Part shown: positions 8,287 through 17,129 of the stretch, piece by piece
Layout: each line of letters begins with the position of its first letter
Position numbering within the stretch: the first letter of the stretch is position 1
Assembly: GCF_900626155.1 (NCBI RefSeq)
Contig: NZ_LR130844.1
Span: forward strand, 248,001-312,000
DNA from: Anaerococcus vaginimassiliensis
GTDB taxonomy: Bacteria > Bacillota > Clostridia > Tissierellales > Peptoniphilaceae
DNA length: 64,000 bases
Reading direction: 5' to 3'
Program-made: the position numbers and the translations under genes
The notes under the pieces: model-generated
Told to the model about the DNA's origin: nothing
The model's database searches: none
The model's input: the letters and a program-made list of their open reading frames with translations, nothing else

Positions 8287-9291
8287 TTAGTTAGCTTTTC
8301 TTTCTTTGATTAATTCAGTTAATTTTGGAACAACTTCGAATAAGTCTCCAACAATACCATAGTCAGCAATATCAAATATTGGTGCGTCTGGATCTTTGTT
8401 TATAGCAATTATAGTATCACTTGCTCCGATACCAGCCAAGTGTTGGATAGCTCCAGATATACCGATTGCTACATATACTTTTGGTCCAACTGTCTTACCA
8501 GATTGTCCTACTTGGTGAGAGTGAGAAATCCAACCTGCATCTACTGCAGCACGTGATGAACCTACTGTACCGTCTAGTGCTTCAGCTAAATCTTCAATTA
8601 GTTTAAAGTTAGCAGCATCTCCAAGTCCACGTCCACCTGAAACTATATATTCAGCTCCAGCTAAATCTACATCTTCTCCTTCATCTCTTGGTATAAAGTC
8701 AAGGATTTTTGTTCTAACTTCACCATCATATTTAATATCTTCAGATATTTCTTCTATTTCATCTTTTGCACCGATTTCTTCTTTAGAGAACACTCCTGGA
8801 CGAACTGTACCCATTTGTGGTCTAGAATCTGGACATAAGATTTGTGCCATTAGGTTTCCACCAAATGCTGGTCTTGTCCATTTAACATCGCCTGTTTCAA
8901 AGTCGACATCTAGTTCTGTACAGTCAGCTGTAAGTCCTGTTTCAAGTCTTGAAGAAACTCTTGGTCCAAGGTCTCTACCGTTATTTGTAGCTCCGATAAG
9001 GATTACATTTGGATTGTGTTTTTCAACTAATTTACAGATTGCATTTGTATAAATATCTGTGTTGTATTGTTTATATTCTTCGCCTTCAACAGTGATTATT
9101 CCATCAACGCCGTATCTTTTAACTTCTTCTTTAGCAGCGCTAACATTTTCACCTATTATTAAAGCATATAGTTTTTGTTGAAGTACATCAGCCATTTTTC
9201 TGCCTGGGTTAAGCAATTCTAAACCAACGTTTAAGGCACTTCCATCTTCTTTTGTTTCTACATATACCCAAAGATTTTTATTTTCAGTCAT
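8287..9291 (-). CDS. etfA: Electron-transfer flavoprotein, alpha subunit
   Basis: 334 residues. The C-terminal FAD-binding domain is clear (SRAAVDAGWI, QVGQSGKTV, ISGAIQHLAGI, INKDPDAPIFDIADYGIVGD). With EtfB it forms the heterodimer that couples crotonyl-CoA reduction to ferredoxin reduction in the Bcd-Etf bifurcating complex of anaerobes. It begins 9 bases after etfB stops and is preceded by GGGGG. The same EtfAB could also serve the lactate dehydrogenase encoded divergently (inference). Confidence 0.95.
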   Translation of the reverse strand: MTENKNLWVYVETKEDGSALNVGLELLNPGRKMADVLQQKLYALIIGENVSAAKEEVKRYGVDGIITVEGEEYKQYNTDIYTNAICKLVEKHNPNVILIGATNNGRDLGPRVSSRLETGLTADCTELDVDFETGDVKWTRPAFGGNLMAQILCPDSRPQMGTVRPGVFSKEEIGAKDEIEEISEDIKYDGEVRTKILDFIPRDEGEDVDLAGAEYIVSGGRGLGDAANFKLIEDLAEALDGTVGSSRAAVDAGWISHSHQVGQSGKTVGPKVYVAIGISGAIQHLAGIGASDTIIAINKDPDAPIFDIADYGIVGDLFEVVPKLTELIKERKAN

Positions 9292-9300
9292 ATTTCCCCC

Positions 9301-10110
9301 TTAAATAAGCTTTTGATCTATTAGTGCTTCCATTAATTTAGTAGCAGCTTCTTCAGCTTCCATATCTTCAAAAGTAACACCAACTTTTGTTATATCAGGA
9401 GCGTATGATTTTTTAACCCTAGTTGGAGATCCTTTTAGACCAATCTTTGTCTTATCTATAACATCTTCTAAATCATCAAATGTGATTTGTCCGATTTCAG
9501 CTTTTTTAGCTTTAAGTTTGTTTTTAATTTTTGGATATCTTAGTTCTTCGTCACCGTATTTAGTAAATGTTACAAGAGCAGGAACAATTGATTGAACGTT
9601 TTGTGCTCCGCCTTCAACTTCTTGTAAAACTTTGATTCCTTCATCGTTTAATTCAACTGTATAAGCACGTGTTACTTGAGGAAGTCCAAGATGTTCAGCG
9701 ATTTCTGGTCCAACTTGTGCTGTATCTCCATCAATAGCTTGTAGACCACAGAATACTAAGTCTGGTTCTCCTTCTTCTTTAGCCACTGCTTTTATAGCAT
9801 TTGCTAAGATATAAGATGTTGCAAGTGTATCTGATCCACCGAATTTTCTATCTGTAACTAGATATGCTTTGTCAGCACCTACGGCTAGACAATCTCTTAG
9901 CATTGTTTCTGCTTGAGGTGGTCCCATTGATATAACAACAACGTTAACTTCAGGATCTTTATCTTTTAGTCTTAGTGCTTGTTCTAGGGCGAAAGCATCG
10001 TAAGTATTTAGGATGCTTGGAACTCCCTTTCTTACAAGAGTATTTGTAACTGGATCTATTTTGATCTCATTAGTGTCTGGAACTTGCTTCGCACATACGA
10101 AAATATTCAT
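9301..10110 (-). CDS. etfB: Electron-transfer flavoprotein, beta subunit
   Basis: 269 residues, the longer EtfB of bifurcating anaerobe complexes. Starts MNIFVCAKQVPDTNEIKIDP and contains the ADKAYLVTDRKFGGSDTLATSY and GLQAIDGDTAQVGPEIAEHLGLP segments typical of the subunit; in bifurcating EtfB this domain holds the second FAD (known for the family). ATG 10110 follows AAGGGGG. It is 33 bases downstream of bcd. Confidence 0.95.
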   Translation of the reverse strand: MNIFVCAKQVPDTNEIKIDPVTNTLVRKGVPSILNTYDAFALEQALRLKDKDPEVNVVVISMGPPQAETMLRDCLAVGADKAYLVTDRKFGGSDTLATSYILANAIKAVAKEEGEPDLVFCGLQAIDGDTAQVGPEIAEHLGLPQVTRAYTVELNDEGIKVLQEVEGGAQNVQSIVPALVTFTKYGDEELRYPKIKNKLKAKKAEIGQITFDDLEDVIDKTKIGLKGSPTRVKKSYAPDITKVGVTFEDMEAEEAATKLMEALIDQKLI

Positions 10111-10143
10111 ATATCCCCCTTTATATTTTCAGTTAATAATCTA

Positions 10144-11280
10144 TTATTTTAATAATGCACCAGATACAACCATTAACATAACTTCTGAAGTGCCTTCATA
10201 AATTTCTGTTATTTTTGCATCTCTCATCATTCTTTCAACTTCGTATTCTTTGATATATCCGTAACCACCGAATAATTGAACTGCTTTAGTTGTAACATCC
10301 ATAGCAACTCTAGCTGCTTTTAGTTTAGCTTCAGCTGCTGCTACTGTGTAGCTTTCACCAGCATCTTTTAGGCAAGCTGCTTTATAAACTAAGTGACGAG
10401 CAGATTCTATATCAATTGCCATTTCAGCTAATTTAAATTGTGAGTTTTGGAATTTAGCAATAGGTCTTCCAAATTGGTTTCTTTCTTTAACGTATTTGAT
10501 TGCTTTATCAAGAGCACCTTCAGCTATACCTAAAGCTTGAGCAGCGATACCAATTCTACCACCGTCAAGAGTTTGCATAGCGTATTTGAAGCCTTTGCCT
10601 TCTTCACCAAGTAAGTTTTCTTTTGGAACTTTACAATCTCTAAAGATTAATTCCATTGTTGAAGAACCTTTGATACCCATTTTATCTTCTGTAGTACCAA
10701 AATCGAATCCTTCCATTCCTTTTTCAACTATAAATGCTGAGATTCCTCTTGTTCCTTGTTCTTTATCTGTCATAGCAAATACAACGTATGTATCAGCATA
10801 TCCAGCATTTGTTATAAAGATTTTTGAACCGTTAAGTATATAATTGTCACCATCAAGTTTTGCAACAGTTTTTTGTCCTGAAGCATCTGTACCAGCATCT
10901 GGTTCTGTAAGAGCGAATGCTCCAAGTTTTTCACCTGATGCAAGTGGTGTTAAATATTTTTCTTTTTGTTCATCTGTACCAAATTTGTTAATACAATCAG
11001 CGCATAGTGATGTGTGAGCTGAAACGATAACACCTGTAGTAGCACAAACTTTAGAAAGTTCTTCTACAGCAAGAACATATGTAAGTGTATCTAGTCCAAT
11101 TCCGCCGTATTCTTCATCAAAAGGAATACCAAAGAATCCTAACTCTTGCATTTTTGCAACGTTTTCTTCTGGGAACATGTGTTTTTCATCAACTTCTATA
11201 GCCATTGGAGCTACTTCTTTTTGAGCGAAGTCTCTAAACATGTCTCTCATTTCTAATTGTTCTTCTGTTAACTTATACAT
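10144..11280 (-). CDS. bcd: Butyryl-CoA dehydrogenase (acyl-CoA dehydrogenase)
   Basis: 378 residues. It reduces crotonyl-CoA to butyryl-CoA using electrons from EtfAB. Family signatures: the N-terminal helical domain, LTEPDAGTD in the middle, GFGGYGY-like [19 protein letters not shown], and IYEGTSEV with the catalytic base E362. First gene of the operon; ATG 11280 follows AAGGAG and the promoter carries a Rex-like operator, consistent with repression when NADH is low (inference). Confidence 0.95.
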   Translation of the reverse strand: MYKLTEEQLEMRDMFRDFAQKEVAPMAIEVDEKHMFPEENVAKMQELGFFGIPFDEEYGGIGLDTLTYVLAVEELSKVCATTGVIVSAHTSLCADCINKFGTDEQKEKYLTPLASGEKLGAFALTEPDAGTDASGQKTVAKLDGDNYILNGSKIFITNAGYADTYVVFAMTDKEQGTRGISAFIVEKGMEGFDFGTTEDKMGIKGSSTMELIFRDCKVPKENLLGEEGKGFKYAMQTLDGGRIGIAAQALGIAEGALDKAIKYVKERNQFGRPIAKFQNSQFKLAEMAIDIESARHLVYKAACLKDAGESYTVAAAEAKLKAARVAMDVTTKAVQLFGGYGYIKEYEVERMMRDAKITEIYEGTSEVMLMVVSGALLK

Positions 11281-11341
11281 AATTTTCTCCTTATAAAACT
11301 TTTTAGAATAATCTTATTTGATATATTCTTAACTAACTCTT

Positions 11342-11359
11342 ATGTTATTATATTAACAA
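11342..11359. promoter_or_regulatory. Rex-like redox operator at the bcd promoter
   Basis: On the minus strand 11359-11342 reads TTGTTAATATAATAACAT. Against the clostridial Rex consensus TTGTTAA-N4-TTAACAA, 12 of the 14 defined positions match. It overlaps the -10 box, where a repressor would block RNA polymerase. Rex senses NADH/NAD+ and is known to control bcd/crt operons in clostridia; no rex gene is in the window. Confidence 0.55.
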
Positions 11360-11378
11360 TCATTTGGACAATTGTCAA
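11350..11378 (-). promoter_or_regulatory. Promoter of the bcd operon
   Basis: -35 TTGACA (11378-11373), 17-bp spacer, -10 TAATAT (11355-11350). The perfect palindrome GACAATTGTC (11367-11376) overlaps the -35 and may be a second operator. Transcription would start near 11343, leaving about 60 nt of leader. Confidence 0.75.
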
Positions 11379-11677
11379 GTCTTATTTTGATATTTTTTGA
11401 AAATTACCTTAATTTTAAGCTTATTCATAAAATTGTTGTGCTTTCTTTCACTATATATATAATATAAAACTATATATTATTTAATATATAGTCTATTTAT
11501 TGACAATTTATGAATATTTATTAGATATTTACGTATATTTTCAAAAATACATCGCTTCACTTGACCTTCAGTATAAATCATATCACAAAAAATATGAATG
11601 TCAAACGTTTCCTAGTGGAATAGATAACATTTCACATAAAAAAACCTTATACCGCTACAATGTTACAATTGCAATAC
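11379..11677. other. AT-rich divergent intergenic stretch, no gene
   Basis: Between the bcd and lactate-dehydrogenase promoters lies about 300 bases of very AT-rich DNA with imperfect inverted repeats (for example ACTATATATTAT near 11468). A 60-codon open frame at 11500-11682 has no ribosome-binding site or recognisable motif and I do not call it a gene. Confidence 0.6.
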
Positions 11678-11747
11678 TTTGATAATTTTTAGTTATCAAA
11701 AATATTTTTGAAAACATTTTTACAAACTTAAAAACTTATGATATAAT
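11678..11747 (+). promoter_or_regulatory. Promoter and dyad of the lactate dehydrogenase-lrgAB operon
   Basis: -35 TTTACA (11719-11724), 17-bp spacer, extended -10 TGATATAAT with TATAAT at 11742-11747. Upstream, TTTGATAA-N7-TTATCAAA (11678-11700) is a perfect 8-bp dyad in an activator-like position. A second dyad ATTAAA-CGATA-TTTAAT lies in the leader near 11759-11775. AGGAGGT precedes the ATG. Confidence 0.7.
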
Positions 11748-11799
11748 CTAGGTATAAATATTAAACGATATTTAATACATAATTTTTCAGGAGGTTTAA

Positions 11800-13224
11800 A
11801 TGAATAATTATAACGCAATATCAGAAGATGTTATCCAACAAATTAAAGATGCCGTTTCTGGCAAAGTATATGTTGGAGATGAAGTTAACGAAGACTTTTT
11901 CCATGATGAGATGCCAATTTATGGAGAAGGCTATCCAGACTGTTTAGTTGATGCTCAATCTGCAGAAGATGTAGCAGCTATTATGAAAATCTGTAACGAA
12001 AACAAAGTTCCAGTTATAGCAAGAGGAGCTGGTACTGGTCTTACAGGTGCAGGTGTTGCTATCAAAAAGGGCGTTATGATCAACATGCAAACAATGAACA
12101 AAATTCTAGATTATGATGTTGATAATATGGTTGTTAGAGTACAACCTGGTGTTTTATTAAACGATTTAGCTGAAGATTGCTTATCTAAAGGTTACCTATA
12201 CCCACCTGACCCAGGTGAAAAATTTGCAACTCTTGGTGGTAACGTAGCAACTAACGCTGGTGGTATGCGTGCTGTTAAATATGGTACAACTAGAGATTAT
12301 GTTAGAGCTATGCAAGTTGTCCTACCAAATGGTGAAATCACAAACTTTGGTGCTGTTATTTCTAAATCTTCTACAGGTTATTCACTAAAAGACCTTATGA
12401 TTGGTTCTGAAGGTACACTTGGAATAATCACAGAATTAACCCTAAAAATAGTTCCAGCTCCAAAGACAACAATTTCTCTAATAGTTCCATTTGAAGACTT
12501 AAACAGCTGTATAGGAACAGTTCCAAAACTATTCCAAGCTAATTTAAACCCACAAGCTATAGAATTTATGGAAAGAAAGATCGTTCTTGCTTCTGAAAAA
12601 TACATCGGCAAAGAAACTTTCCCTAAAAACATAGATGGTACAGATGTAAATGCCTACCTACTTATCACATTTGATGGTGATGATGAAGATGGTATCTACG
12701 ATACAATGGAAAGAGCTGCAGAAGTTCTTACAGAAAACGGTGCAATAGACGTACTTGTTGCTGATACTCCAGCACAACTTAAAGAAGCATGGGCTGCTAG
12801 AAGTTCCTTCCTTGAAGCTATCGAATCTCAATACAAACTACTTGACGAATGTGACGTTGTAGTTCCAATCACAAAGATTGCAGAATATGTTGAGTTTGTA
12901 AATGAAACTGCAGAAGAATATATGTTTGATGTTCAAAGCTTCGGTCACGCTGGTGATGGAAACCTACACATCTACACATTATCTAACGAAGAAGAAAAAT
13001 TAGACCAATTCAAAGACGAAGTTCACGAATTCATGCTAATAATCTACAAGAAAGCATACGACCTTGGTGGTAAACTATCAGGTGAACACGGTGTTGGTGC
13101 TGGTAAACTTCAATATCTAAAAGAATTTGAAGGTGGACTAAATACAGACCTAATGAGAGGAATCAAGAAAGTATTTGACCCTAACATGATTCTTAACCCA
13201 GATAAGGTTATAGGAATTAACTAA
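11800..13224 (+). CDS. lctD: FAD-linked lactate dehydrogenase, LctD/GlcD type
   Basis: 474 residues of the FAD_binding_4 / FAD-oxidase C family. The N-terminal FAD domain has ARGAGTGLTGAG (about residues 73-84), PPDPGEK, NVATNAGGMRAVKYGTTRDYV and GSEGTLGIITE. The C-terminal domain carries the metal/substrate histidines in FGHAGDGNLHIY and GEHGVGAGK. The sequence resembles LctD of Acetobacterium-type electron-confurcating lactate dehydrogenase, which uses EtfAB to drive lactate oxidation by NAD+. Here etfBA lie in the divergent operon and lrgAB follow in the same operon. Glycolate or another 2-hydroxyacid remains possible. Confidence 0.8.
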   Translation: MNNYNAISEDVIQQIKDAVSGKVYVGDEVNEDFFHDEMPIYGEGYPDCLVDAQSAEDVAAIMKICNENKVPVIARGAGTGLTGAGVAIKKGVMINMQTMNKILDYDVDNMVVRVQPGVLLNDLAEDCLSKGYLYPPDPGEKFATLGGNVATNAGGMRAVKYGTTRDYVRAMQVVLPNGEITNFGAVISKSSTGYSLKDLMIGSEGTLGIITELTLKIVPAPKTTISLIVPFEDLNSCIGTVPKLFQANLNPQAIEFMERKIVLASEKYIGKETFPKNIDGTDVNAYLLITFDGDDEDGIYDTMERAAEVLTENGAIDVLVADTPAQLKEAWAARSSFLEAIESQYKLLDECDVVVPITKIAEYVEFVNETAEEYMFDVQSFGHAGDGNLHIYTLSNEEEKLDQFKDEVHEFMLIIYKKAYDLGGKLSGEHGVGAGKLQYLKEFEGGLNTDLMRGIKKVFDPNMILNPDKVIGIN

Positions 13225-13252
13225 TTAATTAACAAAAAATAAAGGAGTAGCA

Positions 13253-13600
13253 ATGAATTACTTAAAAGAGTTCGTTATACTTTGCGTTTGCCTATTCCTA
13301 GGTGTTGTAACTAGACACATTATAAACTTTCCTATACCAGAAGCAGTTTATGGTATGATTTACCTTTTCATATCATTAAACTTTAAGATTTTAAAACCTG
13401 AAGATGTTAAACAAACCTCAGACGGCATATTAAAAAACCTAGCCTTCCTCTTTGTTCCAGTTGGCGTTGGAATTATGGCAAATCTCGATGTTATCGCAGG
13501 TAGAATTCCAAAATTCCTAATTCTAACAATAATTGGAACAGCCCTTACCATGGGGCTAACTGGAATTATCGTCCAAACCCTACAAAGGAGGAAGAAATAA
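13253..13600 (+). CDS. lrgA: LrgA/CidA family membrane protein
   Basis: 115 residues with about four membrane segments (near 5-25, 32-50, 62-82, 88-108) and the family segment IPEAVYGMIYLF. LrgA pairs with LrgB; originally described as holin-like, the pair has been shown to take up pyruvate in Bacillus and Streptococcus. Its place directly behind a lactate dehydrogenase supports a pyruvate/lactate transport role (inference). It follows AAAGGAG and overlaps lrgB by one base (TAATG). Confidence 0.88.
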   Translation: MNYLKEFVILCVCLFLGVVTRHIINFPIPEAVYGMIYLFISLNFKILKPEDVKQTSDGILKNLAFLFVPVGVGIMANLDVIAGRIPKFLILTIIGTALTMGLTGIIVQTLQRRKK

Positions 13601-14292
13601 TGTTTGATAACCAATATTTTGGAATAATCTTATCCTTCGCTGCTTACGAAATAGGAAAATGGATTAATAGCAAAGTTAAAAACCCACTTGCCAACCCACT
13701 TCTAATAGCAATCCTTTTAATTATTGGATTTCTATCAGTTACAGGTATCCCTTATGAACAATATAAAAAAGGTGGGGATATAATTGCATTTTTCATTGCT
13801 CCTGCTACAGTTGCTATGATTCTAGACTTATACGCTAACCTAGATTCACTAAAGGCAAATTTAGTTCCTATCTTAGTTGGTGTTCTAATAGGTTCAATAT
13901 TCTCAATGACCCTAGCACTTTTCTTATCCAAAGCCTTCGGTTTTGATAAAGAAATCATAACATCAATGGTGCCTCAATCAATAACAACAGCCATAGCTAT
14001 CTCTCTAACAGAAGAATACAATGGTATTGTAGCTCTAACTGCTATGATTGTAGTATTTAGAGGAGTAATCGGTGCTTCTATGGCGCCAGCAATTATGAAA
14101 ATATGTAAAATAAAAGACCCAGTTGCTCAAGGTGTGGCTATAGGAACAGCTTCCCACGCTGTTGGTACTAGCCAAGCTAGACAAATGGGTGAAATACAAG
14201 GAGCTATGTCAGGATTATCTATTGCGGTTGCAGGAATCGTTACAGTTTTCCTAATGCCACTTGCAATGGCACTTCTAAACCTAGTTGCTTAA
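13600..14292 (+). CDS. lrgB: LrgB family membrane protein
   Basis: 230 residues, polytopic (six or more membrane segments). Conserved LrgB motifs: KNPLANPLL near the N-terminus, MVPQSITTAIA, VFRGVIGA and the GTASHAVGTSQA loop. Forms the transport or holin-like unit with LrgA. Starts on the last base of the lrgA stop codon behind AAGGAGG and is followed by a terminator. Confidence 0.92.
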   Translation: MFDNQYFGIILSFAAYEIGKWINSKVKNPLANPLLIAILLIIGFLSVTGIPYEQYKKGGDIIAFFIAPATVAMILDLYANLDSLKANLVPILVGVLIGSIFSMTLALFLSKAFGFDKEIITSMVPQSITTAIAISLTEEYNGIVALTAMIVVFRGVIGASMAPAIMKICKIKDPVAQGVAIGTASHAVGTSQARQMGEIQGAMSGLSIAVAGIVTVFLMPLAMALLNLVA

Positions 14293-14298
14293 AATAAA

Positions 14299-14325
14299 GT
14301 CGCCAAATATCTTGGCGGCTTTTAT
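14299..14325 (+). terminator. Terminator of the lctD-lrgAB operon
   Basis: Stem GTCGCCAA / TTGGCGGC (8 bp, one G-T), loop ATATC, then TTTTATT, starting 7 bases after the lrgB stop. Confidence 0.85.
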
Positions 14326-14398
14326 TATGCTAAATTATTGAAATAATTACAAGTTTGTGTATAGTTTTTTCAAGTAGGTTAAAAAGGAGGATTTTGTT

Positions 14399-15277
14399 TT
14401 GGAAGAATTTTATACCATAGGCAAAGTTTCCAAACTATGTAATATAGCGACCGAGACATTGAGATACTATGACAAGATAGGTTTATTTTGCCCTGATTAT
14501 AGGGACAATGATACAGGATATAGGTACTACACAAAAGATAGCCTAAATACTTTATTAATCATAAGAAGGCTTAGAAACCTTGGTTTTTCTATAGAAGCAC
14601 TTAAAAATACCCTAGAAACAGATTCTTTTGATAATCTAGAGATGTTAATCGAAGAAAAGTCTAAGCAATATTACGAGCAAATTCAAATTCTACAAGCTAG
14701 GAAAGTCGCTTGTGACATAGCCATCACTAGATTTGCCAGAGCAAAACGCACCAAGGATATAATCAAAGAAAACAATCTTTCAAAGATTGATTTTCCAATA
14801 GAAGTCGAATACATAGAAGAAAATCCAGTTGTTTATTCAAGAAAGATCATGAAAAAATACATCCACTCTGACATAACCCTTTCAAGGTGGATAGATATAT
14901 ACGAAAAATGCACAGAAAACGGACTTGAGATGATGGGTTCAATTCTTGTTATCTTTCACTCCAAACCCCTTGACCAGTTCTTAGCCAAAGACTGCGATGT
15001 GGAATTTGCCATGCAAGTAACTAGTCTTGAGGCTGGTAGGCTTGATAAAAGAGTCACTAGAACTTGGGGTGGATTCGAGGCTGCTAGTTCTTATTATGTT
15101 GGAGATTACAAGGAAATAATGAACAAACTAGTTCAAATGCTCCAATGGATCAATCAAAATGGATACAAGGTAAATGGTCCCATAGTAGAAGAGTTCTTGA
15201 TATCTCCCCTAGATGTTAGAAATTCCGATGAACACGTTACAAAAATTATCATTCCTATAGAAAAAAGAAGTAAATAA
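14399..15277 (+). CDS. MerR family regulator with GyrI-like effector domain (BmrR type)
   Basis: 292 residues. Residues 1-75 form a MerR winged helix (IGKVSKLCNIATETLRYYDKIGL, then YRYY), followed by a coiled-coil linker (about 80-125) and a C-terminal GyrI/BmrR-like ligand domain (about 135-290). Such regulators bind drugs or other hydrophobic cations and untwist a long-spacer promoter. Start is TTG at 14399, 8-9 nt behind AAAAAGGAGG; no in-frame ATG is nearby. No efflux gene is adjacent, so the target is unknown. Confidence 0.85.
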   Translation: MEEFYTIGKVSKLCNIATETLRYYDKIGLFCPDYRDNDTGYRYYTKDSLNTLLIIRRLRNLGFSIEALKNTLETDSFDNLEMLIEEKSKQYYEQIQILQARKVACDIAITRFARAKRTKDIIKENNLSKIDFPIEVEYIEENPVVYSRKIMKKYIHSDITLSRWIDIYEKCTENGLEMMGSILVIFHSKPLDQFLAKDCDVEFAMQVTSLEAGRLDKRVTRTWGGFEAASSYYVGDYKEIMNKLVQMLQWINQNGYKVNGPIVEEFLISPLDVRNSDEHVTKIIIPIEKRSK

Positions 15278-15307
15278 ACGCATATATTTTTAAATTTGCA
15301 TAGAAAA

Positions 15308-15330
15308 AGCAGGCTAGATAATAGCCTGCT
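15308..15330. terminator. Bidirectional terminator between merR and superoxide reductase
   Basis: Stem AGCAGGCTA / TAGCCTGCT (9 bp) around GATAA, with AAAAA on the left and CTTTT on the right, separating convergent genes. Confidence 0.85.
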
Positions 15331-15341
15331 CTTTTAATATT

Positions 15342-15704
15342 CTAGTCTAATTCTAGTGAGTTTTCCCATAGACCGTGGATGTTGCAGTAGCTTAGTGCGT
15401 AGAAAGTACCTTTCTTTTCTGTTTTGATTACGCCTGATGCACATGGTTCAGAGAAGATATCATCTTCGCCGTGAGCAGCATATTGATATGATCCAACTTC
15501 TACTGGGAATTTGCCATCTTCAGCCTTGAAGAATACTTTAATCCAAGCGATGTGGTGTTCAAGTGTGTTAGGATGTTCAATTTCCTTACCAACTCTTGCG
15601 TTAACTCTTATTTTACCATCTTCAAGTCTTTCAACTTCTAATTCTGGTACGTGTTTTTCAGCTTTCCAATCACCTGATTGTACAGTTTCAGTTAATTTTG
15701 TCAT
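15342..15704 (-). CDS. Superoxide reductase (neelaredoxin / class II)
   Basis: 120 residues without the N-terminal desulforedoxin domain, so the one-iron class. It reduces superoxide to peroxide without making oxygen, a typical anaerobe defence. The Fe(His)4Cys ligands are all visible: H18 (in the EKH motif with E16 and K17), H44, H50, C107 and H110 (SYCNIHGLWE). ATG 15704 follows GGAGGT. Single-gene unit. Confidence 0.93.
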   Translation of the reverse strand: MTKLTETVQSGDWKAEKHVPELEVERLEDGKIRVNARVGKEIEHPNTLEHHIAWIKVFFKAEDGKFPVEVGSYQYAAHGEDDIFSEPCASGVIKTEKKGTFYALSYCNIHGLWENSLELD

Positions 15705-15715
15705 ATTTTTACCTC

Positions 15716-15743
15716 CATATGATCATATGTTGTCTACATTATA
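15716..15743 (-). promoter_or_regulatory. -10 box and palindrome in the superoxide reductase leader
   Basis: A TATAAT lies at 15743-15738 without a good -35. Immediately downstream, CATATGATCATATG (15716-15729) is a perfect 14-bp palindrome running into the ribosome-binding site. It could be an operator or a weak RNA hairpin. It does not match the PerR box. Confidence 0.45.
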
Positions 15744-15780
15744 ACTTATACCCAATATTTTAAAAATTATAGCCTATACA

Positions 15781-17067
15781 TCAAAGTTCTTCGAATTTTT
15801 TAGATACTTGCTCTCCTGTTTCCATATCCTTTATAGAAACTTCTCTCTTGTTTAGCTCGTCTTCTCCTAAGATTATTACCTTTCTCGCTCCTAATTTGTC
15901 AGCGTAGGTCATCTTCTTCTTAAACTTGCCACTTTCTAGGTAAATATCTACGCTCTTGCCCTCATCTCTAAGTTTGTTTAAAACTTCAATTGCATATTCG
16001 TTGATAGATTCATCCATTGGAATAACTAGGATTTCTGTAAGACTTATTGCCATTTTATCTATCAAACCTAGCTCTTGAAGTTGGAAGAATAATCTTGTGA
16101 TTCCAATAGACATACCTACTCCAGGAAGCTTTTGTTTGGTGAAGTTGCTCGCCAAGTTCTCATATCTTCCACCTGAGCAAACTGATCCGATTTTTTCGTA
16201 GCCATTTATAAATGTTTCATAGACTGTAGATGTGTAATAATCAAGACCCCTTGTTATAGCAAGATCAATTTTAATATTGTCATCTGGTATTCCTAGATCA
16301 ACCATATACCTATAGACCTTGTTTAGCTCTTCAACTCCCTCAAGGAAAAGCTCATCATCAGAAAAATCAAAGAGTTTATATAAAAGCTCGCTATTAGAAT
16401 CACTATTTTCGATAAAATCTACTATAGTTTTTGCTGTTTTCTTATCAGTAAGCTTAGTAAGCTCTTCAAAAGTATTTTCTATACCAATTTTATCTTTCTT
16501 GTCTATTGTCCTTAGTACATCTGTAGAATCTTCTATACCTAGGCTTCTAAAAAAGCCATTTAAAAGCTTTCTGTTATTTATCTTGAAAGTTATTTCTGGA
16601 AAATCTAGCTTGGTGAAGATTTCATATATAACCCTAGGCAAAAGTGCGTCATTATAAATAGAAAGACTATTGTGGCCGATGATGTCAATATCACATTGGT
16701 AGAACTCCCTGTATCTACCCTTTTGATTTCTCTCGCCCCTGTATACTTTTCCTATGTGGTAGCGTTTGAAAGGGAAGTTTAAATCTTGGAAGTGTTCAGA
16801 AACGTATCTTGCCAAAGGAACTGTTAGGTCAAATCTAAGGCTCATATCCTTTGAATCAGAGGCAATCTCATAGATCTGCTTTTCTGTTTCCCCGCCACCC
16901 TTAGCAAAAAGAATCTCGTTTTTTTCAATAACTGGCGTATCAATTGGCATAAATTGATATTTTTTGTAAGTATCTTCAATTATTTGTTTGATGTTATCAA
17001 ATACTAATTGCTCTTTAGGTAAAAGCTCCATTACCCCAGCAATCGTAGATGGTTTTACAATTTTCAT
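15781..17067 (-). CDS. hisS: Histidyl-tRNA synthetase
   Basis: 428 residues, normal bacterial HisRS length. Class II motifs: RFDLTVPLARYV, GRYREFYQCDIDIIG (motif 2 region), LDYYTSTVYE of the histidine-binding HisA-type region, and GVGMSIGITRLF (motif 3), then an anticodon-binding domain from about residue 330. ATG 17067 follows GAGGA. Only 80 bases separate it from the previous gene, with a terminator in between and a TATAAT at 17106-17101; there is no T-box. Confidence 0.96.
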   Translation of the reverse strand: MKIVKPSTIAGVMELLPKEQLVFDNIKQIIEDTYKKYQFMPIDTPVIEKNEILFAKGGGETEKQIYEIASDSKDMSLRFDLTVPLARYVSEHFQDLNFPFKRYHIGKVYRGERNQKGRYREFYQCDIDIIGHNSLSIYNDALLPRVIYEIFTKLDFPEITFKINNRKLLNGFFRSLGIEDSTDVLRTIDKKDKIGIENTFEELTKLTDKKTAKTIVDFIENSDSNSELLYKLFDFSDDELFLEGVEELNKVYRYMVDLGIPDDNIKIDLAITRGLDYYTSTVYETFINGYEKIGSVCSGGRYENLASNFTKQKLPGVGMSIGITRLFFQLQELGLIDKMAISLTEILVIPMDESINEYAIEVLNKLRDEGKSVDIYLESGKFKKKMTYADKLGARKVIILGEDELNKREVSIKDMETGEQVSKKFEEL

Positions 17068-17129
17068 TTCGTCCTCTTTCTTATTTCTTTACTATAATAA
17101 ATTATACGATATTTCCACCAATAAAAAAA

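Noticed and set aside
11500-11682. 60-codon reading frame between bcd and lctD
   Set aside because: No ribosome-binding site, no motif, very AT-rich, overlaps the regulatory dyad at its end.
17107-17129. T-box leader for hisS
   Set aside because: Only 80 bases separate hisS from the preceding gene and no T-box or specifier structure is visible.
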